From positions 55,496 to 119,495 of the forward strand of contig NZ_KE384126.1 in the NCBI RefSeq assembly GCF_000424065.1: DNA of 64,000 bases, given 5' to 3'. Both the position numbers and the translations under genes were made by a program. This document shows, piece by piece, positions 18,192 through 27,322 of this stretch (its first letter is position 1; every line of letters starts with the position of its first letter). The stretch is from Selenomonas ruminantium subsp. ruminantium ATCC 12561. Its GTDB lineage: Bacteria > Bacillota > Negativicutes > Selenomonadales > Selenomonadaceae. The notes below the pieces were generated by a model that saw only the letters and a list, made by a program, of their open reading frames with translations, was not told where the DNA came from and ran no database searches.

Positions 18192-18270
18192 GCCCAGTGG
18201 CTGATAATACTTTTCCTCTGCTTATGCAGGTTTGCCTAACGCGACGGAAAAGCATTATCAGCCACCGGAC
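18192..18270. repeat. Hairpin repeat family, unit 2
   Basis: Second unit, about 112 bases after unit 1, with a repeated spacer (TTAGTGCGTAC then TTACAA). The outer arm sequence differs from unit 1 (GCCCAGTGGCTG), yet the opposite arm changes with it, so pairing is kept. The centre is more degenerate than in the other units. Confidence 0.85.
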
Positions 18271-18302
18271 TTAGTGCGTACGTTACAATGATATGTTAAG
18301 GC

Positions 18303-18384
18303 GCCCGTGGGAACTGGTAATATTTTCCTTCGCCATAGACAAGCTTGTCAAAAGCTACGGAAAACATCACCAGCTTCCACGGGC
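18303..18384. repeat. Hairpin repeat family, unit 3
   Basis: Third unit with 26-base arms (18303-18328 and 18359-18384) and a perfect central GACAAGCTTGTC. Its outer arm sequence is again different (GCCCGTGGGAACTGG) with matching changes in the partner arm. Confidence 0.85.
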
Positions 18385-18436
18385 TTACTGCGTATAGTGG
18401 TGTGTCATATCCTGGTGTTAAGGTTAGGCTGGCAGT

Positions 18437-18530
18437 AAGGAGAGGAGGGGCGGCAATAGCTTTCGGCAGCGTTTGACAAGCTTGTCTAAGCAGACGAAAG
18501 TTATTGCCGCCCCTCCCCTCCGCCTTTTTT
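18437..18530 (+). repeat. Hairpin repeat family, unit 4, inverted, with T-tract
   Basis: Fourth unit, in opposite orientation to units 1-3: the complement of its centre matches the unit 5 centre closely. Arms 18439-18465 and 18495-18521 form a 27-base GC-rich stem, followed by six T at 18525-18530. It therefore looks like an efficient rho-independent terminator on the plus strand. Confidence 0.8.
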
Positions 18531-18649
18531 ATGCGTAATGTTGTAAGAGTAAAGTTGTAAACCTTGCAGGAGTTTGGATATTTGTGTAGAATTATGTCTA
18601 ACATTGAGAAAATTATTTTTTGATATAGTAAACAAATATAATCAAACTA

Positions 18650-18678
18650 TTCAAAAATATTAAAAACAATGCTATAAT
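18650..18678 (+). promoter_or_regulatory. Promoter for candidate structured RNA
   Basis: TTCAAA (18650-18655), a 17-base spacer and TATAAT (18673-18678) with an extended TGC just before it. The surroundings are AT-rich. No ORF follows for about 380 bases, so the transcript would begin with a long untranslated or noncoding RNA at about 18685. Confidence 0.55.
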
Positions 18679-18684
18679 AAACTT

Positions 18685-18990
18685 AGCGAACCTACGAGGA
18701 CTGTACTTTAGAAAGGTTGAGCCAAGAAAAGAGCCTCATTTCTAAGCAAATGACGGAGACATCGCCTTTGGGCTCGTAAAAATGTACAAAGTTGGCGCAG
18801 GGAATCTCGCTCAGCGGCAAAAGCCGCCTACTTGAAATCAGCAAAACGACTTAAAGTATTCCTAAATAGCTTTTAGCCTATGGGATAGAGGGCGTAGTGC
18901 TACGTCCAGTTGTAGTAGTTGCTACGTAGACCGCTTGCTTGGTGAGGGCTTGCCCTTACTCGGTTTGTCGAGAGTAGTTAATGAGCAATA
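18685..18990 (+). ncRNA. Candidate structured noncoding RNA or long leader upstream of rmlD
   Basis: No ORF is credible here, but the stretch is more GC-rich than its flanks and full of possible stems. AGGA..TACTTTA (18697-18711) can pair with TAAAGTA..TCCT (18852-18863), closing a domain of about 165 bases. Inside are a TAGAAA/TTTCTA hairpin (about 18711-18744) and GCGGC-AAAA-GCCGC (18814-18827). Downstream are GGGCGTA/TACGTCC (about 18890-18906) and GTGAGGGC/GCCCTTAC (about 18942-18959). I cannot match it to a known RNA class. It could be a free RNA, an rmlD leader or a remnant of a transposon-associated omega RNA. Confidence 0.4.
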
Positions 18991-19065
18991 AAGTTTATTA
19001 AAAATTTTTAACATTATTTGTTAAGTTTGGTTATAAACATAGCATAAATGGAGAGGATGTTCTTA

Positions 19066-19929
19066 ATGAAGGTGTTGGTCACTGGGGTGACGGGGCAGTT
19101 GGGTCATGACTGCGTCAATGAATTTAAGAGCCGGGGCATTGAGGTGCGCGGGGTATCGAGCAAGGATTTTTCCTTGACCGATAGTGCGGCGGTAGAAAAG
19201 TATATTAAGGAATATGCGCCGGATGTAGTGATGCATGGGGCGGCTTATACGGCGGTGGATAAGGCCGAGGATGAGCAGGAAAAGTGCATGGCGGTCAATG
19301 CGGAAGGCACGCGTTATATTGCTAAGGCCTGTGCTGAAATCGGTGCCAAGATGATTTATATCAGCACAGATTATGTTTTCCCCGGTGATGGTGAAGAACC
19401 TTATGAAGTAAATGCACCCAAAGGGCCGCGCAATGTTTACGGCAAGTCGAAGCTGCTCGGTGAGCAGGCGGTACAGGAACTGTTGGAAAAGTATTTCATT
19501 GTCCGCATTTCCTGGGTGTTTGGGATTAATGGCAAGAACTTTATTCGCACGATGTTAAATCTTGCCAAGACGCATAAGGAACTCACCGTGGTTGGTGATC
19601 AGATTGGTTCGCCGACTTATACCCGGGATTTGGCGATATTGCTGGCGGATATGGCCGAGACGGAAAAATATGGTGTCTATCATGCGACCAATGAAGGGTT
19701 CTGTTCCTGGGCAGAATTTGCTGCTGAGGTTTTCCGTCAGGCAGGCAAGGAGGTCACGGTAACGCCGGTGGATTCTTCGGCCTATCCGACCAAGGCCGTG
19801 CGGCCGAAAAATTCCCGCATGAGCAAGGCGGCACTCATAGAAGCCGGCTTTAAGCCAATGCCGCGTTGGCAGGATGCTGTCGGCAGATACCTGATTGAAC
19901 TGCAAACGAAAGAGAATCTTTTGGCATAA
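19066..19929 (+). CDS. rfbD: dTDP-4-dehydrorhamnose reductase (RmlD/RfbD)
   Basis: A 287-residue short-chain dehydrogenase-type enzyme that makes dTDP-L-rhamnose, the last step of the rhamnose donor pathway for cell-surface polysaccharide. It shows the nucleotide-binding GVTGQLGHD, STDYVFPGDG and the catalytic Tyr-x3-Lys in NVYGKSKLLGEQ. The ATG at 19066 has GAGAGG upstream; the frame to 19048 adds a few residues before the family N-terminus MKVLVTG. The rest of the rml pathway is not in this window, so it stands alone here. Confidence 0.93.
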   Translation: MKVLVTGVTGQLGHDCVNEFKSRGIEVRGVSSKDFSLTDSAAVEKYIKEYAPDVVMHGAAYTAVDKAEDEQEKCMAVNAEGTRYIAKACAEIGAKMIYISTDYVFPGDGEEPYEVNAPKGPRNVYGKSKLLGEQAVQELLEKYFIVRISWVFGINGKNFIRTMLNLAKTHKELTVVGDQIGSPTYTRDLAILLADMAETEKYGVYHATNEGFCSWAEFAAEVFRQAGKEVTVTPVDSSAYPTKAVRPKNSRMSKAALIEAGFKPMPRWQDAVGRYLIELQTKENLLA

Positions 19930-19938
19930 GACTTAACT

Positions 19939-19985
19939 TCTGCCCTGTATATGGTTGTAAGGACTATATACAGGGCAGATTTTAT
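19939..19985 (+). terminator. Terminator after rmlD
   Basis: TCTGCCCTGTATAT (from 19939) pairs with ATATACAGGGCAGA (to 19979) and is followed by TTTTATTT. Confidence 0.88.
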
Positions 19986-19998
19986 TTGGCAGAATGGG

Positions 19999-20031
19999 AA
20001 AAAGGTAAAAGGTAAAAGGTAAAAGGTAAAA
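19999..20031 (+). repeat. Short tandem heptamer repeat
   Basis: About four to five direct copies of the seven-base unit GGTAAAA between rmlD and the exporter operon. Such tracts can vary in copy number by slippage. Confidence 0.85.
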
Positions 20032-20162
20032 TTACGCAAATAAAAGGAAATAATGCGAATTTGTCGAAAATATTTCATAAGGATTGTTTGGTTTGTCGAT
20101 ATTTTGCCATAGTTGTTTGCGTTGGGGAAATAAATCCGTATATTGAAGGGGCATTAAGGGCT

Positions 20163-21329
20163 ATGAAAAAAATGTTTGGTCTGGCTGTGGTCATTATTCT
20201 ATTGTTGGCGGCTGCCATTGTAGGGTGGGGAGCATGGCTCAATTACAGCGATGAAAATCAGATAGCAAATCGTATGAACAGCCGTGTCGTAGAACTGACT
20301 GCAGTCAGGGCAGTGCGGCGGGAATTTGCGCCAGTCATTCCCTTAGATGCTGTACGTTTTAGCAGCGACAATATGACTGATGCCGTAGCTCTGACTGAAG
20401 GACGGATTCTGCGTTGGTATGTGGGGAAAAATGATGCTGTGCATGAAGGTGATGTGCTCGCGGAAATGGTAAATGAAAGTGTTCCGCTAAAAATTCAACA
20501 GGCAGAAAGTGCTATCAGCCGGGCAGAAGCCGTATTGGCTCAGGCTTACAATAGTTATCAGCGACAGGAGCGCTTGCTGGCAAGACGTGCTACGTCAAAG
20601 GAAAAATACGAGGAAGCTGAGGCTCAGTATCTGGCGGCACAGAGCTCACTTAGGGAGGCGCAGGTTCAGCGTGATCAATATTTGGTACAGCAGAGCTGGC
20701 TTTCGGTAAAGGCGCCTTTAGATGGCTCGGTGCTCATCATTTACCAGCGGGAAGGTGCGCATGTGCAGGCTGGTACGCCGATAGTGCTGGTGGGGGATTT
20801 TTCCTGGCTGCGGTTTTCGTTGAACATGGCCGATGTGAATGCCCGGCATTTGCAGGTGGGCCAGTCAAGCTTTTTGCGTTTCCCCGACCGCAAGCTGGCG
20901 GTTAAGGCTTATGATACGGATTTTGGTGCAGGCAACAAAGAGAACAGTATGGAGATAAGGGCGGTTCTCAAGGAAATTGTACCACCGCTGTCAGAACCTG
21001 CCGATATCCGGCGGACGGTTTGGGAAGTGGATAACCGTACCAAAATTCTCGAACCGATGACGTATAATGGTGTTACCATGCGAATGGGGGATTCCTATGA
21101 GGCATTGACCCTGCCCCTGTCGGCTATGGTGGATAAATCTCGCAACAAGGTGTTTGTTGTCGATGAACAGAATATCATCCATGAGCGCACAGTGGAAACC
21201 GGCGCAGTGGCGGACAAGTATATTGAGATACTCTCCGGGATTAGTGAAGGAGAAGTGGTGGTAACAGGGAATTTTGAAGGCCTTGAGGATGGCATGCAGG
21301 TCGATATCGAGATAGGTGGTGAAGAATGA
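20163..21329 (+). CDS. HlyD/RND-type periplasmic adaptor protein of the export operon
   Basis: A 388-residue membrane-fusion protein with an N-terminal signal-anchor helix, split lipoyl-type half-motifs (around LTEGRILRWYVGKNDAVHEG and VKAPLDGSVLIIYQREG), an intervening coiled coil rich in Gln/Glu/Ala (about residues 110-170) and a beta-barrel end. Adaptors of this kind bridge an inner-membrane transporter and an outer-membrane channel. The ATG at 20163 has TAAGGG upstream; the frame back to 20061 gives a Cys-rich extension not seen in adaptors. It is the first gene of an operon with two ABC exporters and TolC. Confidence 0.85.
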   Translation: MKKMFGLAVVIILLLAAAIVGWGAWLNYSDENQIANRMNSRVVELTAVRAVRREFAPVIPLDAVRFSSDNMTDAVALTEGRILRWYVGKNDAVHEGDVLAEMVNESVPLKIQQAESAISRAEAVLAQAYNSYQRQERLLARRATSKEKYEEAEAQYLAAQSSLREAQVQRDQYLVQQSWLSVKAPLDGSVLIIYQREGAHVQAGTPIVLVGDFSWLRFSLNMADVNARHLQVGQSSFLRFPDRKLAVKAYDTDFGAGNKENSMEIRAVLKEIVPPLSEPADIRRTVWEVDNRTKILEPMTYNGVTMRMGDSYEALTLPLSAMVDKSRNKVFVVDEQNIIHERTVETGAVADKYIEILSGISEGEVVVTGNFEGLEDGMQVDIEIGGEE

Positions 21330-21330
21330 G

Positions 21331-22335
21331 ATGGGGACGGAAGACAGAACCACGGAAGGCACAGCAGAACGCTGGAACCGGAAGGGACAAGAGATATTCA
21401 GCAAGGAAGCTCTGGATAAGATGCGCTCGCCGGAAAAATTGGATATGACGATGAGCATTACCACGCCTGTTGGCTGGATGGGGCTTATTGCCGTGGCTGT
21501 GATGGTTCTGGCAATAGTCGTATGGTCTGTTTTTGGCTCATTCACCGTCAAGGCGGATGGTATGGGGATGATTATGGATCCTTCCGGCGTGACCAAGGTC
21601 TATGCCTTGGCCGGAGGAACGATAGATGAACTATATGTACATTCTGGCGAAAAAGTGGAAAAGGGCGCCCTCATTGCCCATGTGCGTATGGCACAGGAAG
21701 ATGCGGCTGCCCGTATGGCACAATATGCGCCGGAGCTCGCGGCAAGCTCTCGTGAGGCGGTGACGCGGGTTCATGAATTTGATTCCCGCCGTTATCAGAA
21801 GGAGTCTGCAGAATACATCTATTCGCCCTATGATGGGATAGTGGATGAAATTCTGGTAGGCGAAGGCAGTATTGTCAGCAGTGGTATGCCGATCATTCAT
21901 GTGCGTATGGACGGAGGACGGGAAAATCTCAAGGGAATTTTATACATTCCCGTGGACAAGGGGAAGCGTGTGGTAAAGGGACAGACTATACAATTGGCGC
22001 CCAATGGTGTAGATGTTTCTCAGTCCGGGAGTCTGTTGGGGACGGTGCGTTCGGTTTCGCAGTATCCCGTGACGCCGCAGTCCATGCAGAAGGTTTTGGG
22101 GAATGAACAGCTGGCACAGTGGATTATTTCTTCCCAACAGAGTTCTGTGATGGAAGTCAATTTTGACTTGGTGCGTGACCCTGGTTCAGAATCTGGCTAT
22201 CTTTGGACGTCCAGTGTAGGCAAACATAAACCGATTACCGCCGGCAGTTTTTGTACCGGCTCCATCATCATTGAACGGCAGCCCCCCATAGAAAAAGTCT
22301 TTTATAAATTGAGCCAGTGGCTGAGGGGAAGGTGA
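21331..22335 (+). CDS. NHLP-type bacteriocin system secretion protein (HlyD-like)
   Basis: A 334-residue HlyD-like protein with a cytoplasmic N-terminus, one membrane helix (about residues 48-70) and a periplasmic biotinyl/lipoyl-like region (GTIDELYVHSGEKVEKGALI, then SPYDGIVDEILVGEGS). It resembles the membrane-fusion subunit found beside NHLP-family peptide exporters. Its gene begins one base after the previous stop and overlaps the open frame of the next gene. The ATG at 21331 is chosen; GTG 21316 is possible. Confidence 0.82.
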   Translation: MGTEDRTTEGTAERWNRKGQEIFSKEALDKMRSPEKLDMTMSITTPVGWMGLIAVAVMVLAIVVWSVFGSFTVKADGMGMIMDPSGVTKVYALAGGTIDELYVHSGEKVEKGALIAHVRMAQEDAAARMAQYAPELAASSREAVTRVHEFDSRRYQKESAEYIYSPYDGIVDEILVGEGSIVSSGMPIIHVRMDGGRENLKGILYIPVDKGKRVVKGQTIQLAPNGVDVSQSGSLLGTVRSVSQYPVTPQSMQKVLGNEQLAQWIISSQQSSVMEVNFDLVRDPGSESGYLWTSSVGKHKPITAGSFCTGSIIIERQPPIEKVFYKLSQWLRGR

Positions 22336-22340
22336 GCCGG

Positions 22341-24542
22341 GTGAAATTTCCTTTTTCCAATAAAAAACGGGTTAAGGTCCCCACAGTGCTGCAAATGGAG
22401 GCCACAGAATGCGGTGCAGCCTCTTTAGGCATGGTGTTGGCACATTATGGCCTTTGGATTCCTTTGGAGAAATTGCGTGCCGAATGCGGTGTAAACCGTG
22501 ATGGTTCCAAAGCCAGCTGTGTGATACGGGCCGCGCGTAACCGTGGTTGTGAAGCCGATGGCTATCGCTGGTCAGCTGGTGAACTTTTGGAACTTGTGGA
22601 GGAAGATATTTTTCCTTTGATCATTCATTGGGAGTTTAATCATTTTGTGGTGCTGGAGGGCATTGAAAAAGGTAAGGCCTATTTGAATGATCCGGCGATG
22701 GGACGGCGCAGTGTACCTTGGGAGGAATTTCGCACATCCTATACCGGTGTAGCCCTGCATATTGAACCCGGACCAGGGTTTCAAAAGGCCGGTCATCGCT
22801 ATAATGTGTTTAAAGATGTAGTGAAAAAGCTGTTGCATGATCGTGGGGCGCTGGTCTTTATCCTTATTCTGGAATTTTGCGCCATTATTCCGGGACTGGC
22901 AGGGCCGGTGATGAGTCAGATTTTTTTGGACGATATCCTGACGCGTAAGCATCCGGACTGGATGACGAATTTTTGTCTGGCGATGACGGTGTCCTTTATT
23001 ATCTCGGGAATCATAACCTGGCTGCGGGCAGTGGTGTTGACCCAGTGGCAGAGAAGGCTTACTTTGGCGGATAGTTCCAGTTATTTCTGGCATCTTCTGA
23101 AGCTTCCTATGCAGTTTTTTCATCAGCGCTATGCCGCAGAGGTAGCAGGGCGCGTAGGCTTTAATGAAGCCATTGCCGGAACCTTATCGGGGCCTGCTGC
23201 CACGGCTCTGCTGGATTTGTTTGTGGCGGTATTTTATTTATTGCTGCTCCTGCAGTATAATGTCGCTCTTACGATTATCGGCGTGGCCTTCAGTTCGGTG
23301 GAAATCGTCCTGTTCTTTGCTATGCGGCGGCATCTTACGGATCTCAATATGCGGATACAGCAGGATGCAGGCAAGGCTTATGGCGTGGCCATGAATGGTC
23401 TGCGGATGATTGAGACGATAAAGGCCAGTGGCGATGAAGCGGATTTCTTTACCAAGTGGTCCGGCTATCAGACCAAGGTGCTTATGGGTTCACAGGAAAC
23501 GGCCCTATGGGCCATGTCGGTAAAACTTCTGCCCACACTTTTGGCGGGGATTAATGGGGCACTCATTATGACCGTAGGTGGCTTTTCCATTATGGAAGGC
23601 GCTATGACTGCCGGTATGTTTATGGCGTTTCAGCATTTAATGGGAAGTTTTCAGGCGCCGGTGAATGCCTTGGTCGGTTTGGGGGCCACGCTGCAGACAA
23701 CGGAAATGCAGATGCAGCGCTTAAATGACGTGCGTGCCTATGAAGTGGACAGCTTAAACTTTCCGCAGAAAGAGGCAAATGCATCTGTGGAAAGTCTGGC
23801 GGGAGATTTGCAGTTAAAGGATGTCAGTTTTGGTTATAGTCCGCTGGAAAAACCATTGCTGGAGCATTTTGATCTGCATGCCAGACCCGGGCGCTGGGTG
23901 GCTGTCGTTGGTGCTTCAGGCAGCGGCAAGAGTACGCTGGCTAAAATTGTTACCGGGCTTTATGAGGAATGGAGCGGAGAGGTTCTCTTTGACGGAATTC
24001 CCCGCAGGAATATTTCCCGTAAGATGATTACCACTTCGCTGGCTTCGGTGGATCAGGATATTTTTCTGATTTCGGGAACCGTGGCGGAAAATATAGCCCT
24101 TTTTGACCATACGGTACGGCGCAGTGATATTGTGGAAGCGGCCAAAGATGCTTGCATTCATGAGGATATTTTAAAGCTCAGTAACGCCTATGAAACATTG
24201 GTACAGGAAGGCGGCATGAATTTTTCGGGCGGGCAGCGGCAAAGGCTGGAAATTGCCCGGGCCTTGGCGGTAAATCCTTCGCTGCTGATTTTGGACGAAG
24301 CGACATCTGCGCTTGACCCCATTACGGAGAAACAGGTGTTGGATAATATCCGTCATCGTGGCTGTACCTGCCTGATTGTGGCACATCGTCTTTCCACTAT
24401 CCGGGATTGTGATGAAATCATCGTTTTGAACAGGGGCAGGATTGTCGAACGCGGCAAGCATCGGGATATGATTCAGCATGATGGGCCATACCGTCGGTTG
24501 ATTGAAGAACGGGAACAGGAAGAAATGGAAAGTGTGAATTAG
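22341..24542 (+). CDS. NHLP-family export ABC transporter with C39 peptidase domain
   Basis: A 733-residue peptidase-containing ABC exporter. The N-terminal C39 cysteine protease has Cys24 (MEATECGAASLG), His101 (WEFNHFVVLEG) and Asp117 (LNDPAMG), so it should cut leader peptides after a double glycine. A six-helix membrane domain follows, then an ATPase with Walker A GASGSGKST, signature FSGGQRQR and Walker B LLILDEATSALD. Leader proteins ending in VAGG lie at 34.9-38 kb and are the likely substrates. GTG 22341 has AGGGGAAGG upstream; GTG 22332 or 22317 are alternatives. Confidence 0.93.
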   Translation: MKFPFSNKKRVKVPTVLQMEATECGAASLGMVLAHYGLWIPLEKLRAECGVNRDGSKASCVIRAARNRGCEADGYRWSAGELLELVEEDIFPLIIHWEFNHFVVLEGIEKGKAYLNDPAMGRRSVPWEEFRTSYTGVALHIEPGPGFQKAGHRYNVFKDVVKKLLHDRGALVFILILEFCAIIPGLAGPVMSQIFLDDILTRKHPDWMTNFCLAMTVSFIISGIITWLRAVVLTQWQRRLTLADSSSYFWHLLKLPMQFFHQRYAAEVAGRVGFNEAIAGTLSGPAATALLDLFVAVFYLLLLLQYNVALTIIGVAFSSVEIVLFFAMRRHLTDLNMRIQQDAGKAYGVAMNGLRMIETIKASGDEADFFTKWSGYQTKVLMGSQETALWAMSVKLLPTLLAGINGALIMTVGGFSIMEGAMTAGMFMAFQHLMGSFQAPVNALVGLGATLQTTEMQMQRLNDVRAYEVDSLNFPQKEANASVESLAGDLQLKDVSFGYSPLEKPLLEHFDLHARPGRWVAVVGASGSGKSTLAKIVTGLYEEWSGEVLFDGIPRRNISRKMITTSLASVDQDIFLISGTVAENIALFDHTVRRSDIVEAAKDACIHEDILKLSNAYETLVQEGGMNFSGGQRQRLEIARALAVNPSLLILDEATSALDPITEKQVLDNIRHRGCTCLIVAHRLSTIRDCDEIIVLNRGRIVERGKHRDMIQHDGPYRRLIEEREQEEMESVN

Positions 24543-24544
24543 CG

Positions 24545-27316
24545 ATGACAAGAAAACTCTTTGCCGGAGAGCGTTTCCTGCTGGAAGACGATACCGGTTT
24601 TTGGCAGGTCTTGTCCGGCTGTATAGAAGTATATGCGACCACGCAGAAGGGCGAGGAGATTTCCTTTCATCAGTGCTATCTGGTGGAAAAGAAAGCGGGC
24701 AGTGCGATTTTTCCGGCACTGGACGAATTCGGTGAAGTCAACATACAGGTTTATGCCGTGGAAGATGCAGAACTTGCTTTTGTAAAGTGGCAGGAATTCG
24801 AGCCGGACAAGCTGCGCTTTTTGATGGCAGAATGGTTTTATAGCCTGGTGCAGGTTCCCTGGGTCCGCCTGTTGGCAGACAAAGGCGATGACATGCTGCA
24901 GCTTTGGAAGAAAAAAAATATGCTCAATGGAGCGCAGACCAGTGAAGCGCTGTATGCAGCATTTATGCAACATGAAGGAATACTCGCCATGCTGGTGGGG
25001 GTGCGTTTCGGTGCGCAGGATAAGCGGCTGTCTCGCCAGATACGCATGCGGGAAAAGGCTAAGGTTTTGCTGGTCGAAAATGGCATTCGCGGGTTGCTGG
25101 GGGAAGAACCGTTGTATGTTAGCGGTAGTGATGCCAGCCAGCATAGTGCGCTGCTGAAGCAGGCTGTATTTGCTGTACGCCGGGCGGCGGCAGCACTTTC
25201 CATGCCGCAGGAAGCTATTGCGCTGGAGGAAGAAAGCAGCCGGAATTTGGATGAAGTAAATCTTTTGCGCAGGCTGATGCAAAAGGGCAATATGCAAATG
25301 CGGCTGGTAACGCTGTCAGATGACTGGCATAAGAAAGATACTGGCGTGCTTTTGGGCTTTTATACAGGGGCGCAGGGCAAGGAAATCGCGGCTTTGATTC
25401 CAGATAAACCGGGAAATTACCGTGTTTTCCTGAGTACGTACCCAGAGGGAATGGTCTTGACGGAGGAACGGGCAGCGCATATTGGCAAAGATGCGTTTCA
25501 ATGCTATGCGGGATTTCCGGCCCGTGCCTTGAAGCTTTGGGATTTAATCAAGTTCATGTTTCGCCAGTGCTGGCTGGCCGATTATCGTACAATACTGGTT
25601 TGCAGTCTGTTTGCCGGTTTGATTCCTTTGGCGACGCCGATAATTACGGAAACGATTTTTCAGGATATTATTCCCATTTTGGACAGACAGGGCTTAGCAA
25701 CAGTAACGCAGGCCTTGATGGTGACCAGCTTTACTACGGCAGCACTTTCGATTGTACGTTCGATTGCAATACTGCGCATCTCCACCCGTATTGAGAATGC
25801 TGCCGAAGCTGCTATGTGGGGGCGGTTGATGAGCCTGCCCACAAAGTTCTTCCGCCGCTTTACTGTGGGAGAACTGGCCAGCCGCATGGGGGGCATCGGC
25901 ATTGCCAAGAATTTGGCTTCCGGTGAATTTGCCAGCTCGATTTTGTCTTTTATTTTCTCCTTCTGGAGTATCTTTTTGATGTGCTATTACAGCATGAAAC
26001 TTACGGCGGCGGCTATTGTGGTCTGGTTGGTCTATTCGTTGTTCGTGGCGGTCGTTCTACGGCGGGTGCTGTTCTTGCAGCGCAAAATCATTGAAGCGGG
26101 CAATAAGTCGGCAGGGACGGTACAGCAGATATTTGCTGGGCTTTCTAAGTTCCGGGTACAGGGAGCGGAGGAGCAGGCCTATAATCTCTGGTCGCGCACG
26201 TTTGGTGAGCATTGGAATTGGGTGCTGAAACTGCGCTGGCAGAACAACTATACCTCCATCATATCCAGTATTCAGCCGTTCGTTTTAACGTTGATTCTGT
26301 ATTGGATTGCCGTTTATGGTATGAATGAAGTGGCCCCAGATGGGAAAACGGTAAAGACAGGGATTGGCTATGCGCAATTCATTGCATTTAATGCCGCGTA
26401 TTCCAGCTTTAATGGGGTTATGGGGGGCGTTATCGGCCTGATGAGTCAGTATTTTGCCATTCAGCCGCAACTGGAAAATCTGCGCCCCATATTGGAGGCC
26501 GTACCAGAAACCACTGAGGACAAACAGGAGGCCGGTCAGCTCTCCGGTGCTATTGAGGTGAGTCATCTGTCCTTTGCTTATAATCGGATGGTTCCGGATA
26601 AGAATGGCAGCATGACGGAGGTTGAGGGGGAGGAGGTACTCAAAGATGTGAGCTTTTCCATTGCTGCCGGGGAAAATGTGGCGATTGTGGGCAAATCCGG
26701 CAGCGGCAAGAGTACGCTGGTGCGTCTGCTGTTGGGCTTTGAGACGCCCAAGCGGGGCAGTATTTCCTTTGACGGTCAGGATTTGGCTGAACTTGCCCTG
26801 CCGTCGGTACGCTCCCAAATGGGCGTTGTACTGCAAAATGGGCAGTTGATGACGGGGGATATTTATACGAATATCGTGGGCACCAGAATGCTCACGCAGG
26901 ATGCGGCCTGGGCGGCGGCTGAGGCCGCCGGGATTGCTGAAGATATCGCACAGATGCCCATGGGCATGCAGACGGTTATCAGCGAGGGCAGCTCCAATAT
27001 CTCCGGCGGTCAGCGCCAGCGCATTCTGATTGCGCGGGCACTGGCCGGGAAACCGGCAATTCTTATCTTTGATGAAGCGACCAGTGCTTTGGACAATCGC
27101 TCACAGGCCATTGTTACCCGCAGTCTGGAAAAACTCAAATCCACCCGTATCGTGGTAGCTCACCGGCTCTCGACCATTCGTCAGTGTGACCGGATTATCG
27201 TCATGGAGGACGGACGTATTGCCGAGATGGGCAGTTTTGCTGAACTGGTGGCCAAACGAGGTCTTTTTGCGGATTTGGTTAAACGGCAGGTAACCGGAAT
27301 CCACTCAGAAAGGTGA
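24545..27316 (+). CDS. NHLP-family export ABC transporter, second permease/ATPase subunit
   Basis: A 923-residue ABC exporter without a C39 domain. The long N-terminal region (about residues 1-330) is soluble and resembles a cyclic-nucleotide-binding-like fold in places; membrane helices follow and then an ATPase with GKSGSGKST, ISGGQRQRI and LIFDEATSALD. In NHLP clusters this subunit is paired with the C39-containing one, so the two probably form a heterodimer. The gene begins two bases after the previous stop. The ATPase motifs are complete. Confidence 0.92.
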   Translation: MTRKLFAGERFLLEDDTGFWQVLSGCIEVYATTQKGEEISFHQCYLVEKKAGSAIFPALDEFGEVNIQVYAVEDAELAFVKWQEFEPDKLRFLMAEWFYSLVQVPWVRLLADKGDDMLQLWKKKNMLNGAQTSEALYAAFMQHEGILAMLVGVRFGAQDKRLSRQIRMREKAKVLLVENGIRGLLGEEPLYVSGSDASQHSALLKQAVFAVRRAAAALSMPQEAIALEEESSRNLDEVNLLRRLMQKGNMQMRLVTLSDDWHKKDTGVLLGFYTGAQGKEIAALIPDKPGNYRVFLSTYPEGMVLTEERAAHIGKDAFQCYAGFPARALKLWDLIKFMFRQCWLADYRTILVCSLFAGLIPLATPIITETIFQDIIPILDRQGLATVTQALMVTSFTTAALSIVRSIAILRISTRIENAAEAAMWGRLMSLPTKFFRRFTVGELASRMGGIGIAKNLASGEFASSILSFIFSFWSIFLMCYYSMKLTAAAIVVWLVYSLFVAVVLRRVLFLQRKIIEAGNKSAGTVQQIFAGLSKFRVQGAEEQAYNLWSRTFGEHWNWVLKLRWQNNYTSIISSIQPFVLTLILYWIAVYGMNEVAPDGKTVKTGIGYAQFIAFNAAYSSFNGVMGGVIGLMSQYFAIQPQLENLRPILEAVPETTEDKQEAGQLSGAIEVSHLSFAYNRMVPDKNGSMTEVEGEEVLKDVSFSIAAGENVAIVGKSGSGKSTLVRLLLGFETPKRGSISFDGQDLAELALPSVRSQMGVVLQNGQLMTGDIYTNIVGTRMLTQDAAWAAAEAAGIAEDIAQMPMGMQTVISEGSSNISGGQRQRILIARALAGKPAILIFDEATSALDNRSQAIVTRSLEKLKSTRIVVAHRLSTIRQCDRIIVMEDGRIAEMGSFAELVAKRGLFADLVKRQVTGIHSER

Positions 27317-27322
27317 TACCCA

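Noticed and set aside
18080..18530. CRISPR array
   Set aside because: The units are palindromes of unequal sequence with no constant direct repeat and no unique spacers; no cas genes are near.
18685..18990. RNase P, tmRNA, SRP or 6S RNA
   Set aside because: None of the conserved core sequences of RNase P, tmRNA or SRP RNA is seen, and the fold looks multi-branched, unlike 6S RNA; left as unassigned.
19999..20031. Heptamer tract as iteron or origin
   Set aside because: Too short, no replication gene nearby; more likely a simple slippage repeat.
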